A stretch of DNA of 37,642 bases from Magnetococcales bacterium (GTDB lineage Bacteria; Pseudomonadota; Magnetococcia; Magnetococcales; Magnetaquicoccaceae), in the NCBI GenBank assembly GCA_015234115.1, contig JADFWP010000024.1, positions 1 to 37,642 of the forward strand. Reading direction: 5' to 3'. The position numbers and the translations under genes were made by a program. Of the stretch, positions 1-8,849 are shown in pieces. Under the pieces are notes generated by a model that had not been told where the DNA came from, searched no databases, and was given only the letters and a program-made list of their open reading frames with translations. Each line of letters opens with the position of its first letter. The first letter of the stretch is position 1.

Positions 1-94
1 ATAATCACCTTGTCAAGGCTTGGCACCTTTGTTTCTGATCTGAACGGTTACCTTCTTCGAGCCGCATCCAACCTGGCATGGATGCTGGCGCTCT

Positions 95-133
95 GAAACC
101 GCATTCCCCCTTGGGGATGGATCCTGCGGTTTC
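95..133. terminator. Inverted repeat downstream of the SapC gene
   Basis: A 9-bp perfect stem (GAAACCGCA at 95-103, TGCGGTTTC at 125-133) encloses a smaller CCCC/GGGG stem. It lies about 90 bp past the stop of the minus-strand SapC-family gene. No T-run follows on the minus strand, so a Rho-independent terminator is only one possibility; a small intergenic palindrome is the other. I see no supportable gene in 1-218. Confidence 0.35.
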
Positions 134-218
134 AAAGCCACCATACGGCTTGACACAATTTCAAACCTCCTCCACCTCTGAGCGTCTTCAGGGGGAGGCG
201 GCGGATATCGGGTGATCT

Positions 219-932
219 TTACTGCAGACTCAGCAACCTTTGCAGATTGGCCTGGGAAAGCAGGTGACAGTGAATCCAACCCAGATGACCCGAATGGAAC
301 AACTCCAGAATGACGGCATCTTCCAACTGGTTCAGTTTGGTCTCATCGACCATCAGCAGTCCCTGCACCGTGTATTGACTGCCATCGTGCAGGGTGACAT
401 TCGCCACCTGTTCCACCAGCAGTCCCAATTCTTGCAGTTTGGCACCAAAGGCCAGGCTGAACTTTTGCGCGGTCAAGGAGTCGCGCAAGAGGTTCAGAAT
501 TTTCTCCAGATAGGGTGAATTCTCGCCGGCATCATCAAAAAGTCGTTCCCCATCCGCATCCTGGACAAAACCTTCCTGGTCGATCCACACCTGGGCCTCA
601 TTGGTCGCCTCATTGCCTTCAGCGAGAATAAACGGATAGCTGCGCACATAAGCGGGAACATACGGGACCAGCCACTTTCCCTGCTTGTCCAGATAGAGAT
701 TTTCTCCTTCCCGGTATCCCAACAGGAACAACGGCACGACCACTCCGGCCGCATCGCGCGCAAAAACGATGGGATAGTACAGACACCCTTCGGCAAATTC
801 CGGCCCCAATGCCGGTACTTGATGGGTGCCGGCGGCGAAAGACAATCCCTCCATCCATGTTTTGATATTGATGGTGGAAAAGAACTCTTTGTTAAGCGGT
901 ATCGGTTTTTTGTACAAAACTGGTAACTTCAT
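219..932 (-). CDS. SapC family protein
   Basis: A 237-residue protein with the general layout of the SapC family (PF07277). An N-terminal KPIPLNKE stretch leads into a central region with YPIVFARD, then a conserved VPAYVRSYPFIL block near residues 91-102, followed by an acidic segment with LFDDAGENSPYLE. There is no signal peptide or membrane segment. The ATG at 932 has a good AAGGAA ribosome-binding site 4 nt upstream. The family is named after SapC of the Campylobacter fetus sapCDEF S-layer export locus, but its biochemical role is not known. Here the gene sits about 800 bp downstream of a type I secretion operon on the same strand, which recalls that context, although the gap suggests its own promoter. 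The family call is confident; the function is open. Confidence 0.8.
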   Translation of the reverse strand: MKLPVLYKKPIPLNKEFFSTINIKTWMEGLSFAAGTHQVPALGPEFAEGCLYYPIVFARDAAGVVVPLFLLGYREGENLYLDKQGKWLVPYVPAYVRSYPFILAEGNEATNEAQVWIDQEGFVQDADGERLFDDAGENSPYLEKILNLLRDSLTAQKFSLAFGAKLQELGLLVEQVANVTLHDGSQYTVQGLLMVDETKLNQLEDAVILELFHSGHLGWIHCHLLSQANLQRLLSLQ

Positions 933-1740
933 TTATGTTTCCTTGTTATTGTTTAGGTTACAGGTGGGTATCATGTTGAAGCCGGGTGCAACATACAAAT
1001 CTTCAACGATTGCAAGAACGACTTGTATGTGAAGGAAAATCTGAAAAAACGGGCCTGACTCCGGCAGGGCATCACCGTTTAATAAATATCATCAATAAAT
1101 ATTTTCTTGATTTTCTAATACTGCACAGGAAATGTCTGTTGTGCAATGAAGGCGTATTTTTTGGAATTTTGTTCAACGGTGCCGTGATGCAAACCGTATA
1201 GTCGGTTCAAACTCAAATACTGCAAATTACATGCCGACAAAATGAAGAGTGTCAATCCAGAGAGGAAATCCGACCAAAACTCAAGAAAATAAAGGACAAA
1301 AAATATTTCCATGTTTTTACATGCTTGTTTTGCATACCATTTCAATAAAAGTTCACAAAAGCCGCAATACATGCACAATCGACGATTCAAAGGCCTTCCG
1401 GGCCACTTTCATACTTTCGTTAATCGTTCCATGGTTTGAAACAAACAGGGTATGAAACAAGACGCTTCAAACTGAAACGTTATCACGCAATCTGCCGTGC
1501 TGCTCAAAAACGCCGTCTCCACGCCCCGGCACATGCTGGCACAAAACGGGATCGAAAGGGAATTTTGCTAATCATGACACAGCACGCCATGACAGAATGA
1601 TCATTTAATCTAAAGATATATCATTATGCAAGCCGCCAAAAATAATGGCTGTGACATTGGCTGGATCAACTAGCGAAGCGCCGGGTCTCATTGAAAAACA
1701 GAATTGGAGCCTCTTTTTTTGCGCGACCGCTCTGTCGCCT
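933..1740. other. AT-rich intergenic region, no supportable gene
   Basis: About 800 bp between the SapC start and the stop of the secretion operon. It is clearly AT-richer than the flanking genes. Short open frames exist on both strands, but none has a convincing start, ribosome-binding site or recognisable sequence. The part next to 932 must hold the SapC promoter; I could not pick a convincing -35/-10 pair. An unannotated small RNA cannot be excluded by eye. Confidence 0.5.
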
Positions 1741-3549
1741 TCATGGTTCCTGCAAACCGGAGTCCAACGTGCGGATGATGGGATAAAAGAAATAGGAAAG
1801 CAAACTGCGGGTTCCGACTTTGATTTCAGCAACGGCACTCATCCCGGGGATCAGACGGAAATCCGATGGGATGTCACGCAAATTTTTCTGATCCAGTGAG
1901 AGCCTGACCCGATAGACTGGCTGCTTGCGTCCGGCGATCTCCTCTTCAAAAATATCCTCACTCACGGTCAACAGTTCACCATCCAAAGTGCCATGGCGCT
2001 GAAACGGGATGGCATCCAGTTTGATCCTGGCACGATCCCCCCGGCGCAGATAACCAACATCCCGCGCGGAAATGTTCACCTCCGCCTGAAGCGGCATATC
2101 CACGGCTACCAAAGTGAGCAGCACCTCGGCCTGACGAATGATCGAACCCGCCGTGCGGGGCGCGATCTCCAACACCACGGCGTCAACCGGCGCCGTCAAC
2201 TGCACCAGCTTGAGCATCCGCGCATGCTTGGCCACCACTTCGGTCAACTTGATCAACTCGCGTTGGGCGGTCATCAGTTCTTGACCGTCCCTGTTCCGCC
2301 ACTCCCCGGTCAGGGCGCTGCGCTGAGCCTCCGCAGCAGCCAGTTTGTGCCCGATTTCATTTACGCCACTCAACAAACGCATGCCGTCACGCTGGGAGGT
2401 ACTCAATTGCCGCCTGGTTTCCAACCAGGCCACCCGGGAACCATGCCCCTGCTCCAACAGATCGTGACGTATCTTTTCCAACTCCATCAGGATGGCCAGA
2501 TCGATCTGCAAGGCGTGATGATCCTCGCGAGCCGAATGCAGACGGGCGCGCAACTCCTGGATCGTCTCATCGGTGGCCAACAACTGGCTGCTCCGCTCCA
2601 ATCGACGCGACTCGTGCAGACTGCGCTGCAATCGCTCCTCACCGGGATCTTTGGAGAATTGCGCGGGGGTCTCCCCCTCAAGCTCTGCGGTCAATCGCTG
2701 CACCTGCGCCGCGAAACTCTGCATGGAGGCCTGACTGGAGATGGCCTCGGCCTCGGCAAAGGTCGGATCCAACTGGGCCAACAATTGTCCGGCTTTGACC
2801 TGCTGCCCCACCTGCACCTCGATGGATCGCACGATCATGGTATCCAGAGGCTGAATGAAAATCCTGGATGCGCGTGTGACCAGTTTGCCTTCGCCACTGA
2901 CAATGCGATCCAGATGCGCCAGCGCAGCCCATCCGCCCCCCACCAGAAAAAACAGGATCAGGGTGAGAAAAATCAATCGCGCCGCCAGGGGGAGCGGTTG
3001 ATCTTCAATCTCGATGGCGTCCGGCTGAAACTCCAGGCGCACCCGACGAAAACGCCGAGCATTGCCGCCAAACCAGCGCCCCCACCAATCCGATGGATCC
3101 GATGGATGCGCACCGACCGCCTGCACCCGATCGGGGTGGGCGATGTTGTCGTCGGCCTGACGCAACCGCGCCGTGACCATCTTGATCACCGACAGGGCGT
3201 TCTCCGGACGCCGACGCAGCAGTTGGAAAAAGGCCTCCCGCGAATAGACCCGCAGGGTCAGCGACTCCAGTGCCTGGGCAGAGGCGTTGCGCAGCGTGTT
3301 GTCGATCACCCCCATTTCACCGAAAATTTCGCCTTTGCCCAGGATCGCCAGGCGAAACGGACCCTCCTGCGACTGTTTGAACAACTCCACCTGGCCCGCC
3401 ATCACCTGATAGGCGCAATCGCCCCTTTGACCCTCCTGAAAAATCAGTTGGCCCCGCTCATACACCTGTTCCACCACCTCGACCACCGCATCCTCACTCA
3501 CCGGATCGAGGGTCGTTTCAGCAGGCTCCATGGACGGGTCACGATTCAT
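1741..3549 (-). CDS. Membrane fusion protein (HlyD family) with N-terminal cyclic-nucleotide-binding domain
   Basis: A 602-residue periplasmic adaptor of a type I secretion system. Residues about 20-140 form a Crp-like cyclic-nucleotide-binding domain. The phosphate-binding cassette FGEMGVIDNTLRNASA keeps the Glu and Arg that contact cAMP/cGMP in the family. A single membrane helix follows near residues 185-207. Then come the HlyD lipoyl-like half (IQPLDTMIVRSIEVQVGQ), a long coiled-coil hairpin, the second lipoyl half and the beta-barrel region ending in SYFFYPIIRTLD, typical of HlyD C-termini. The ATG at 3549 overlaps the exporter stop (ATGAATCGTGA); an internal ATG at 3531 is an alternative. 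HlyD proteins are normally 400-480 residues, so the extra N-terminal domain explains the length. It places a nucleotide sensor on the cytoplasmic side of the export channel. Which nucleotide binds, if any, cannot be read from sequence. Confidence 0.88.
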   Translation of the reverse strand: MNRDPSMEPAETTLDPVSEDAVVEVVEQVYERGQLIFQEGQRGDCAYQVMAGQVELFKQSQEGPFRLAILGKGEIFGEMGVIDNTLRNASAQALESLTLRVYSREAFFQLLRRRPENALSVIKMVTARLRQADDNIAHPDRVQAVGAHPSDPSDWWGRWFGGNARRFRRVRLEFQPDAIEIEDQPLPLAARLIFLTLILFFLVGGGWAALAHLDRIVSGEGKLVTRASRIFIQPLDTMIVRSIEVQVGQQVKAGQLLAQLDPTFAEAEAISSQASMQSFAAQVQRLTAELEGETPAQFSKDPGEERLQRSLHESRRLERSSQLLATDETIQELRARLHSAREDHHALQIDLAILMELEKIRHDLLEQGHGSRVAWLETRRQLSTSQRDGMRLLSGVNEIGHKLAAAEAQRSALTGEWRNRDGQELMTAQRELIKLTEVVAKHARMLKLVQLTAPVDAVVLEIAPRTAGSIIRQAEVLLTLVAVDMPLQAEVNISARDVGYLRRGDRARIKLDAIPFQRHGTLDGELLTVSEDIFEEEIAGRKQPVYRVRLSLDQKNLRDIPSDFRLIPGMSAVAEIKVGTRSLLSYFFYPIIRTLDSGLQEP

Positions 3550-5692
3550 GACGATGCTGCTTGTACCACAAATGACGATAAATCCCTTCCCGGGAGAGCA
3601 ACTCCTGATGGGTGCCCATGCCTGCCACCTCCCCCTGCTCCAGGACAAAAATCTGATCGGCGTCAATCAGCGTCTCCAGACGATGCGAGACCATGATCAC
3701 GGTCCGTCCCTGAGCAATCCGGCTCATGTTCTCCTGCACGATGGCCTCGCTTTCCGGATCCAGGGCGCTGGTCGCCTCGTCGAAAATCAGAATGGGCGGC
3801 TGGGACAGCACCGCACGGGCAATGGCCAGACGCTGCTTTTGTCCGCCGGAAAGATTTCCGGCATTCTCTTCCAGGAGGGTTTCATAGCCTTGGGCGAGAC
3901 GCTGGATGAATTCATCGGCGCCGGCAAGATGAGCGGCGGTCACCACCTGGCTGAACGAGGCTCCCGGCAACGATTGCGCGATGTTTTCGCGTACTGTGCC
4001 ACGAAAAAAGAAGCTCTCCTGCAACACCACTCCCAGATTGTGACGCAGATGAGAAAAATCCAACTCCCGGATGTCGTGCTGATCAAAACGGATCGCCCCT
4101 TGTTGCGGCAGATACAGCCCCTGCAACAGACGCAACAACGTGCTTTTGCCGGAACCGCTGCGTCCCACAATCCCGACCATGCTGCCGGCGCCAAAGGTCA
4201 GCGAGATGTCGTTGAGCGCTGGCACCGACATGCCCGGATAGTGGAAGGTCAGTCTCTCCAGGGTGATCTCCCCCCGCAGAGGCGGACGCAACCCCACCTG
4301 GGTCATGGCCTGTTCCGACGGGTGATTCATGATCTCGCCCAGCATGCGTACCGACATCGCCGTCTTCTGGAATTCATTGATCAGCGACACCAGTTGCACC
4401 AGCGGGGAACTGACCCGTCCGGCGAGCATTTGAATGGCCACCAACTCTCCAACGGTGATCGCGCCCTGAAAGACCATCACCGCCCCAAGCCAGACAATCA
4501 CCACGGATAACAATTTTTCCAAAAACCCGATGATCGCCTGTGCGCTGATGGAAATTCTGCCCACCCGCATCTGCATGGTGATGGCCTGGGCCGAACTGTT
4601 GCTCCAACTGCGCCGCAATCCCGGCTCCAGGGCCAGGGATTTGACCGTGCGCATGCCGTGAATCACCTCGACCAGTTGGCTTTGCCGCTTGCCCTCGGCA
4701 CGATAGAGCCGTTCGATCTCCCGCTGAAAGATGGGCATCACCACCAGCAGGGTGAGCGCCACCAGCCCGGAAAAAAGCAGCACCACCAGGGTCATGGTCA
4801 CGCTGTAAAACAGCAGCGCCGGCAGGAAAATGAACAAGGCCCAGGTATCCATGACCGTTGAGAAGAGCTTGCCGGTCATGAAATTGCGGATCACCTCGGC
4901 CTGCTGCATATGTTTGATGATCACGCCGGAGGAGCGGTTTTCGAAAAAGGTCAGGGGGAGTGACAGCAGATGCGCAAAAGTGCGGGAAGTGAGACGGATA
5001 TCCATTTTGTTGGTGGTGTGCAACAACAGATAGTTGCGCAAAAAGCCCAGGATCGACTCAAAAAAAATGGCGATGACCACCCCGATTCCCAGGATGGTCA
5101 AGGTGGCCTCGCTGTTGTGTACCAGCACCTTGTCGATGACGATCTGGAAAAAAAGCGGCGTGATCAAACCGATGGCGTGCAGGGACAAACCAGCCACCGC
5201 CACATGGGCGAAGGGCGACCCATGCCGCAGAAATTCCGGCATAAACCAGCGCAGACCAAAGGGTTGTTGTTCATCGCCCCAGCGGTAACGCCGTTTGATT
5301 AAAATCACCTCATGTTGCCACATGGCTTCGAAATGGTCGCGGCCGACAAAGATGAATCCCGCCTGATCCGCCAATGGGTCGGCCACCACCGCCTCCTCGA
5401 CCCCCTCTTTCTGACGCAGACCGGCCAACACCACGCTGTTGCCATTGTTCAAACGCGCAATCACCGGATAGGCATCCCCCAAACCGGTCAACTCGTCCCA
5501 GGTCAGGGCAACCTTTCGGGCTTTGAAGCCCAGGTCATGGGCGATGCGCAACAGCAAACGGGACTCAATGGGGGCCGTGCCGATGGCGTAATCGTGGATG
5601 ATGCGTTCCAGGCTGACATCGATTTCGTGATGGCGAGCCACCATCTCCAAAGTTTTCAATGCCGTCTGTTGTTGTGTGCTGAGAGCATCCAT
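3539..5692 (-). CDS. Type I secretion ABC transporter, HlyB-like, with degenerate C39 domain
   Basis: A 717-residue fused membrane/ATPase exporter subunit. Residues 1-130 resemble a C39 peptidase domain, but the position of the catalytic Cys is occupied by a non-Cys residue (ALKTLEMVARHHEID), so this is a C39-like substrate-docking domain as in HlyB, not a leader peptidase. Residues about 155-430 carry the membrane helices. The ATPase domain has Walker A GRSGSGKST (about 510-518), signature LSGGQKQR (about 613-620), Walker B ILIFDEATSALD and the switch His in MVSHR. I chose the ATG at 5692 because the longer frame begins with a TTG at 5707 and lacks a better ribosome-binding site. The gene sits 59 bp downstream of the metalloprotease and overlaps the fusion-protein gene, so the three are an export unit. 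The outer-membrane channel protein is not in the window. Confidence 0.92.
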   Translation of the reverse strand: MDALSTQQQTALKTLEMVARHHEIDVSLERIIHDYAIGTAPIESRLLLRIAHDLGFKARKVALTWDELTGLGDAYPVIARLNNGNSVVLAGLRQKEGVEEAVVADPLADQAGFIFVGRDHFEAMWQHEVILIKRRYRWGDEQQPFGLRWFMPEFLRHGSPFAHVAVAGLSLHAIGLITPLFFQIVIDKVLVHNSEATLTILGIGVVIAIFFESILGFLRNYLLLHTTNKMDIRLTSRTFAHLLSLPLTFFENRSSGVIIKHMQQAEVIRNFMTGKLFSTVMDTWALFIFLPALLFYSVTMTLVVLLFSGLVALTLLVVMPIFQREIERLYRAEGKRQSQLVEVIHGMRTVKSLALEPGLRRSWSNSSAQAITMQMRVGRISISAQAIIGFLEKLLSVVIVWLGAVMVFQGAITVGELVAIQMLAGRVSSPLVQLVSLINEFQKTAMSVRMLGEIMNHPSEQAMTQVGLRPPLRGEITLERLTFHYPGMSVPALNDISLTFGAGSMVGIVGRSGSGKSTLLRLLQGLYLPQQGAIRFDQHDIRELDFSHLRHNLGVVLQESFFFRGTVRENIAQSLPGASFSQVVTAAHLAGADEFIQRLAQGYETLLEENAGNLSGGQKQRLAIARAVLSQPPILIFDEATSALDPESEAIVQENMSRIAQGRTVIMVSHRLETLIDADQIFVLEQGEVAGMGTHQELLSREGIYRHLWYKQHRHES

Positions 5693-5751
5693 AAAGGTCC
5701 GGCGCAACGGTTGGGTAACAGGTCACATGAAATCTCGCGGCTCCGGCTCCC

Positions 5752-7665
5752 TCAACGCTTGCCGACCAGAGTGCCCAGCACATGCGCTGTGGGCATGCCG
5801 GGATCTTCCACCATGGCAAACGAGTTGATCCCCGCTCCGGTGCCATCGTGATAGGCCAGGGAGTGCAATGGCGCATGAAACCCCAACCCGCTGGCCGGAG
5901 ATCTGCCACCGTCGCCAGAGAAATTTAGAGAATAATCGGATTTGTCCGCATACCCCTCGCCCCCCACATAATCGTTGCCAAGGGCCAATCCCCGATGCGT
6001 CTGCCCGGCATGAGTGCCCGCATCGGCCGTCACGACGAATGAATCGCCCCAATTGTTCTCGCAAGACAGCATGACGCTGGCACGCAAGCCATCCAGACGG
6101 GTGGTCAGGGGTTGCCCGGTCTCCATGCCCGATGAAGCAGGGCGATCCTTGACCGTGACCAGCGCGACGTCCAAAGCATCCGGGTTGCTTGTTCCCCTGA
6201 GGGTGCGATTGACCGCCAGAGCGGAACTGATCACGGGAGTGCCGGGATCGCTCCCGTTTGCCGGATTCCCGGTCAACACGGGCATGGCGCTCAGTATGGC
6301 CGGGCTGCCCGCGTTGGACGAGACGACCGGCCCCGACGAGACGACCGGCGTCACCGAACTGCTTGCCACGGTGAGGCTCGCGGCAGCCGTCGTGGTGCCG
6401 AGGGAAAAGGTAAAGGGGCCTCCAGAATCTGCCAGAACATTGGCGTGGCCCGCCGCATAATAGCCATTGACCGTCACCTGATTACTCGAACCTCTGCCCT
6501 GGATGATCAGGTTGTCTGCGGAGCGGGAGAATTGCATCTGGCTGCGATCGACATCCCTGAAGGTCAACAGATTGTTGCCACTGGGAGCGATCAGCGTATC
6601 CTGTCCCCATTCCCCTTCAAACAGATAGGTATTGGTGCCACTCCCGCCGATAAGGGTGTCGTTGCCGCCACGACCGTTGAACAGATTGTTTCCCGCTCCG
6701 CCGGTCAGCACATTCGCCACACTGTTGCCCAGCAGGGTGTCGTTGCCACCGCCGCCGATGGCGTTTTCCAGAGTGACGCCGTATGCGACGGCCAGATTGT
6801 TGATGGCCGGACCACTGCCATCGGGCATGGCGCCGATGGAACTGAAGGAACCTGGATTCAGGTCAATGATGGAACGGAAGCTCTGATTGCCCGCATTGAT
6901 GGTATCCGTGCCACCGGCATCCCAGATCGCCGAGATGAAACCGGCCCGGTCCGCCCAGGCATAGGTATCGTTTCCGGTGCGGGTGGTGGTGTTGGCACCG
7001 TACATGGTCTGGATCGTCGCAATATCCATCAACATGGGCGACGAGGGATAGAGCGATTGATTCAGATAGGCGGGACTCTGGAAATAGGACATGATCGAGT
7101 GCTGTCGATCATCGTTGCCAAACAGACGTCCCGCTTCGATGGGTTGTCCATTGAGCGCGTCGTAGTTGCCCGAATGGTTGACGCCCAAGGCATGGCCCAA
7201 TTCATGGATCAGGACAGTCAAACCATATTGACCGGGATCCATCTGCTGATTGGATGCCCAGGAGGTGCTGAGCCAAACATTGGCGCGGGCAATGGTGTTG
7301 AGGCCGGAAATCCACTTGCGGCTATAGGTGCCACCGCCCTGGGTGGTGGAAGAGGCGCCCAGATTGATATTGGCCAAACCGGAGGTCTCGACGAAACGTA
7401 TGTTGGCCACGTCCGACCAGGATTGCAGGGCCACCGGCACCGCCGCCCGTTGCGCGCTGTTGAAAGCCGTGAATCCGGCCGCCTCGGTCGGTTCTCCGGT
7501 GTTGGGGCTTTGAGTCATGATGTTGTAAGTGATGGTGGTGATGCCGGCACTGGCGGCCCAACGCTGTCCGTTATCCAGTGTGCTGATATATTGTTGCAGT
7601 GTGGCATCGGGTTTGTCTGCCCACCAAGCCCCATCAGTGGTGATGGGCAGAGTGCTGGTCGTCAT
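5752..7665 (-). CDS. Serralysin-type (M10) RTX zinc metalloprotease
   Basis: A 637-residue secreted protease. The zinc site HELGHALGVNH (His154, His158, His164, catalytic Glu155) and the Met-turn SIMSYF (Met192) are intact and have metzincin spacing. A serralysin C-terminal domain follows, with Ca-binding RTX nonapeptides about residues 300-345 (GGGGNDTLL, LTGGAGNN, GRGGNDTLIGG). There is no N-terminal signal peptide, as expected of a type I substrate. The start has a strong GGGAGGGAG ribosome-binding site 7 nt upstream. Beyond the RTX region lies a Ser/Thr/Val-rich linker and an unrecognised tail of about 200 residues ending HVLGTLVGKR, which lacks the hydrophobic DFxV-like terminus of classical serralysins. 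The neighbouring exporter is the likely secretion route. Substrate unknown. Confidence 0.9.
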   Translation of the reverse strand: MTTSTLPITTDGAWWADKPDATLQQYISTLDNGQRWAASAGITTITYNIMTQSPNTGEPTEAAGFTAFNSAQRAAVPVALQSWSDVANIRFVETSGLANINLGASSTTQGGGTYSRKWISGLNTIARANVWLSTSWASNQQMDPGQYGLTVLIHELGHALGVNHSGNYDALNGQPIEAGRLFGNDDRQHSIMSYFQSPAYLNQSLYPSSPMLMDIATIQTMYGANTTTRTGNDTYAWADRAGFISAIWDAGGTDTINAGNQSFRSIIDLNPGSFSSIGAMPDGSGPAINNLAVAYGVTLENAIGGGGNDTLLGNSVANVLTGGAGNNLFNGRGGNDTLIGGSGTNTYLFEGEWGQDTLIAPSGNNLLTFRDVDRSQMQFSRSADNLIIQGRGSSNQVTVNGYYAAGHANVLADSGGPFTFSLGTTTAAASLTVASSSVTPVVSSGPVVSSNAGSPAILSAMPVLTGNPANGSDPGTPVISSALAVNRTLRGTSNPDALDVALVTVKDRPASSGMETGQPLTTRLDGLRASVMLSCENNWGDSFVVTADAGTHAGQTHRGLALGNDYVGGEGYADKSDYSLNFSGDGGRSPASGLGFHAPLHSLAYHDGTGAGINSFAMVEDPGMPTAHVLGTLVGKR

Positions 7666-7770
7666 GGCGATACTCCCTCCCTGGTATGGGTCGTTCCTCC
7701 CTGGACCGCTGATGCGCGGACCAGTTCACAACCCCCTTTGTTCAAGAATCGAATCGGCCACGGTGCCCGG

Positions 7771-8331
7771 TCAGAATGGGGAGACTTGCTCAACTCCTGT
7801 GGCCGTGATCAGACTGGCTAACGCCTGGTGCAACGCCTGACGCGCGGGAGAGTCCGCCCCTTCCCAATCCGTCCCGGAGGGCAAAAAAATCGCCACGGGT
7901 GGCGCAGGAAAGAGGGAACGTCCCCCATCGCTGGCATGATGACGGTACATGCTCATGGACAAGAGCAGCAATCGTCCCGATTCCGTCCCGGTCAAAGCGC
8001 GCAAGGCGACAATCCGGCCATGCAGCAAAATCACCAGAGTTCCGGGATCAGCCAACGCATCGCTGTTTTCCGGCAACCGCTCTATCCGCACTCTGGACGA
8101 CTGGATGGCGTTGGAGAGCAGAGCGACCATGGCCACTCCGACCACCCCGGCGGTGGCCTGATCTGGCGTGCCGGTTCCATCGGATGCGGTGGAAGAGTCC
8201 TGCACGCGGCACAACACCCCCAAACGGGAGACGCCCCCGTGAAACGGATCAGGCGACATGGCCTGACTCATCCCATGGGTTGGGGTGATCCAGAATGCCG
8301 CACACAGCAAAAACCACACACGCCGTTTCAT
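7771..8331 (-). CDS. Exported protein of unknown function in protease secretion operon
   Basis: A 186-residue protein starting with a Sec-type signal peptide (KRR charged start, hydrophobic LLCAAFWI, likely cleavage after the region THGMSQA). The mature part has no domain I recognise. Its ATG overlaps the upstream gene's stop as ATGA, so the two are translationally coupled. It lies 105 bp upstream of the metalloprotease. Serralysin operons elsewhere often encode a small periplasmic protease inhibitor (Inh/AprI type). Position and export fit that role, but I see no sequence match, and this protein is longer than those inhibitors. Treat the function as unknown. Confidence 0.7.
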   Translation of the reverse strand: MKRRVWFLLCAAFWITPTHGMSQAMSPDPFHGGVSRLGVLCRVQDSSTASDGTGTPDQATAGVVGVAMVALLSNAIQSSRVRIERLPENSDALADPGTLVILLHGRIVALRALTGTESGRLLLLSMSMYRHHASDGGRSLFPAPPVAIFLPSGTDWEGADSPARQALHQALASLITATGVEQVSPF

Positions 8332-8591
8332 GTCGGCGGGTTGTGCGTGGCAGCGGCACCCTCCTGGCGTTTCTGCACAATTCCGGCCTTCAGCAATTGA
8401 TCAATCAGATTTTGCATGGCCTGAAACGTGGAGAGGAATCCATCCAAAGGCATGACCAAACGACCGCTCTGTTGCAGATTGATCGGGTCGTCGCCGGATT
8501 TTCTCGGCGGATAGGCCGAAACCAGCTCCAGGCGCACCAACCCCCCGGAAAAATCGATGTGTTGTATGGAATCTGCGAAGATATCAGGCAT
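8328..8591 (-). CDS. Small protein of unknown function, first gene of the secretion operon
   Basis: An 87-residue soluble protein beginning MPDIFADSIQHIDF, with a central LVRLELVSAYPP strand-like segment and a GRLVMPLDGFLSTFQAM helix-like segment. Upstream in-frame ATGs at 8624 and 8597 exist, but AGGAG lies 7 nt before the ATG at 8591, which fixes the start. The beta-rich first half followed by a 'VMP' turn and helix vaguely resembles DUF3467-type small proteins; I would not assign it. It is coupled by ATGA overlap to the next gene and appears to be the first gene of the operon leading to the protease and exporter. Confidence 0.65.
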   Translation of the reverse strand: MPDIFADSIQHIDFSGGLVRLELVSAYPPRKSGDDPINLQQSGRLVMPLDGFLSTFQAMQNLIDQLLKAGIVQKRQEGAAATHNPPT

Positions 8592-8625
8592 CACCATTCT
8601 CCTGGCCAACGTTGTTAAAAACATA

Positions 8626-8645
8626 AAATTTTATTATACAATCTT
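8626..8645 (-). promoter_or_regulatory. Possible -10 element for the secretion operon
   Basis: On the minus strand a perfect TATAAT lies at 8638-8633, about 40 bp before the ATG at 8591, in a very AT-rich stretch. The -35 region at the expected spacing does not match TTGACA well. A second TATAAT on the plus strand at 8687-8692 points towards the small open frame at 8721, so the segment may be a divergent promoter region. Confidence 0.4.
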
Positions 8646-8720
8646 TAATTTTAAATTAATAATATTTTACCATGGCCCACACAAGCTATAATATGAATGT
8701 TTTTTGACTGTAAACAGGGC

Positions 8721-8849
8721 ATGATCAGCATGAAACTTTCCTTGATCCGGAGGTGTGACATGCTGAAGGCAGAATATCCCCGGCAGGGACACTCCCTGGA
8801 GGCGTTGCGTCACCTGTCCATGGCGTTAGAACTCAATGATATTCTTTGA
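8721..8849 (+). CDS. Possible small ORF (42 or 29 residues)
   Basis: On the plus strand an open frame runs from ATG 8721 to TGA 8847-8849. An internal in-frame ATG at 8760 has an excellent GGAGGT Shine-Dalgarno 7 nt upstream, which would give a 29-residue peptide starting MLKAEYPRQGHS and ending ALELNDIL. A plus-strand TATAAT lies at 8687-8692. There is no homology I recognise, and it could equally be the remnant of a longer gene. The ribosome-binding site is the only real support. Confidence 0.3.
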   Translation: MISMKLSLIRRCDMLKAEYPRQGHSLEALRHLSMALELNDIL

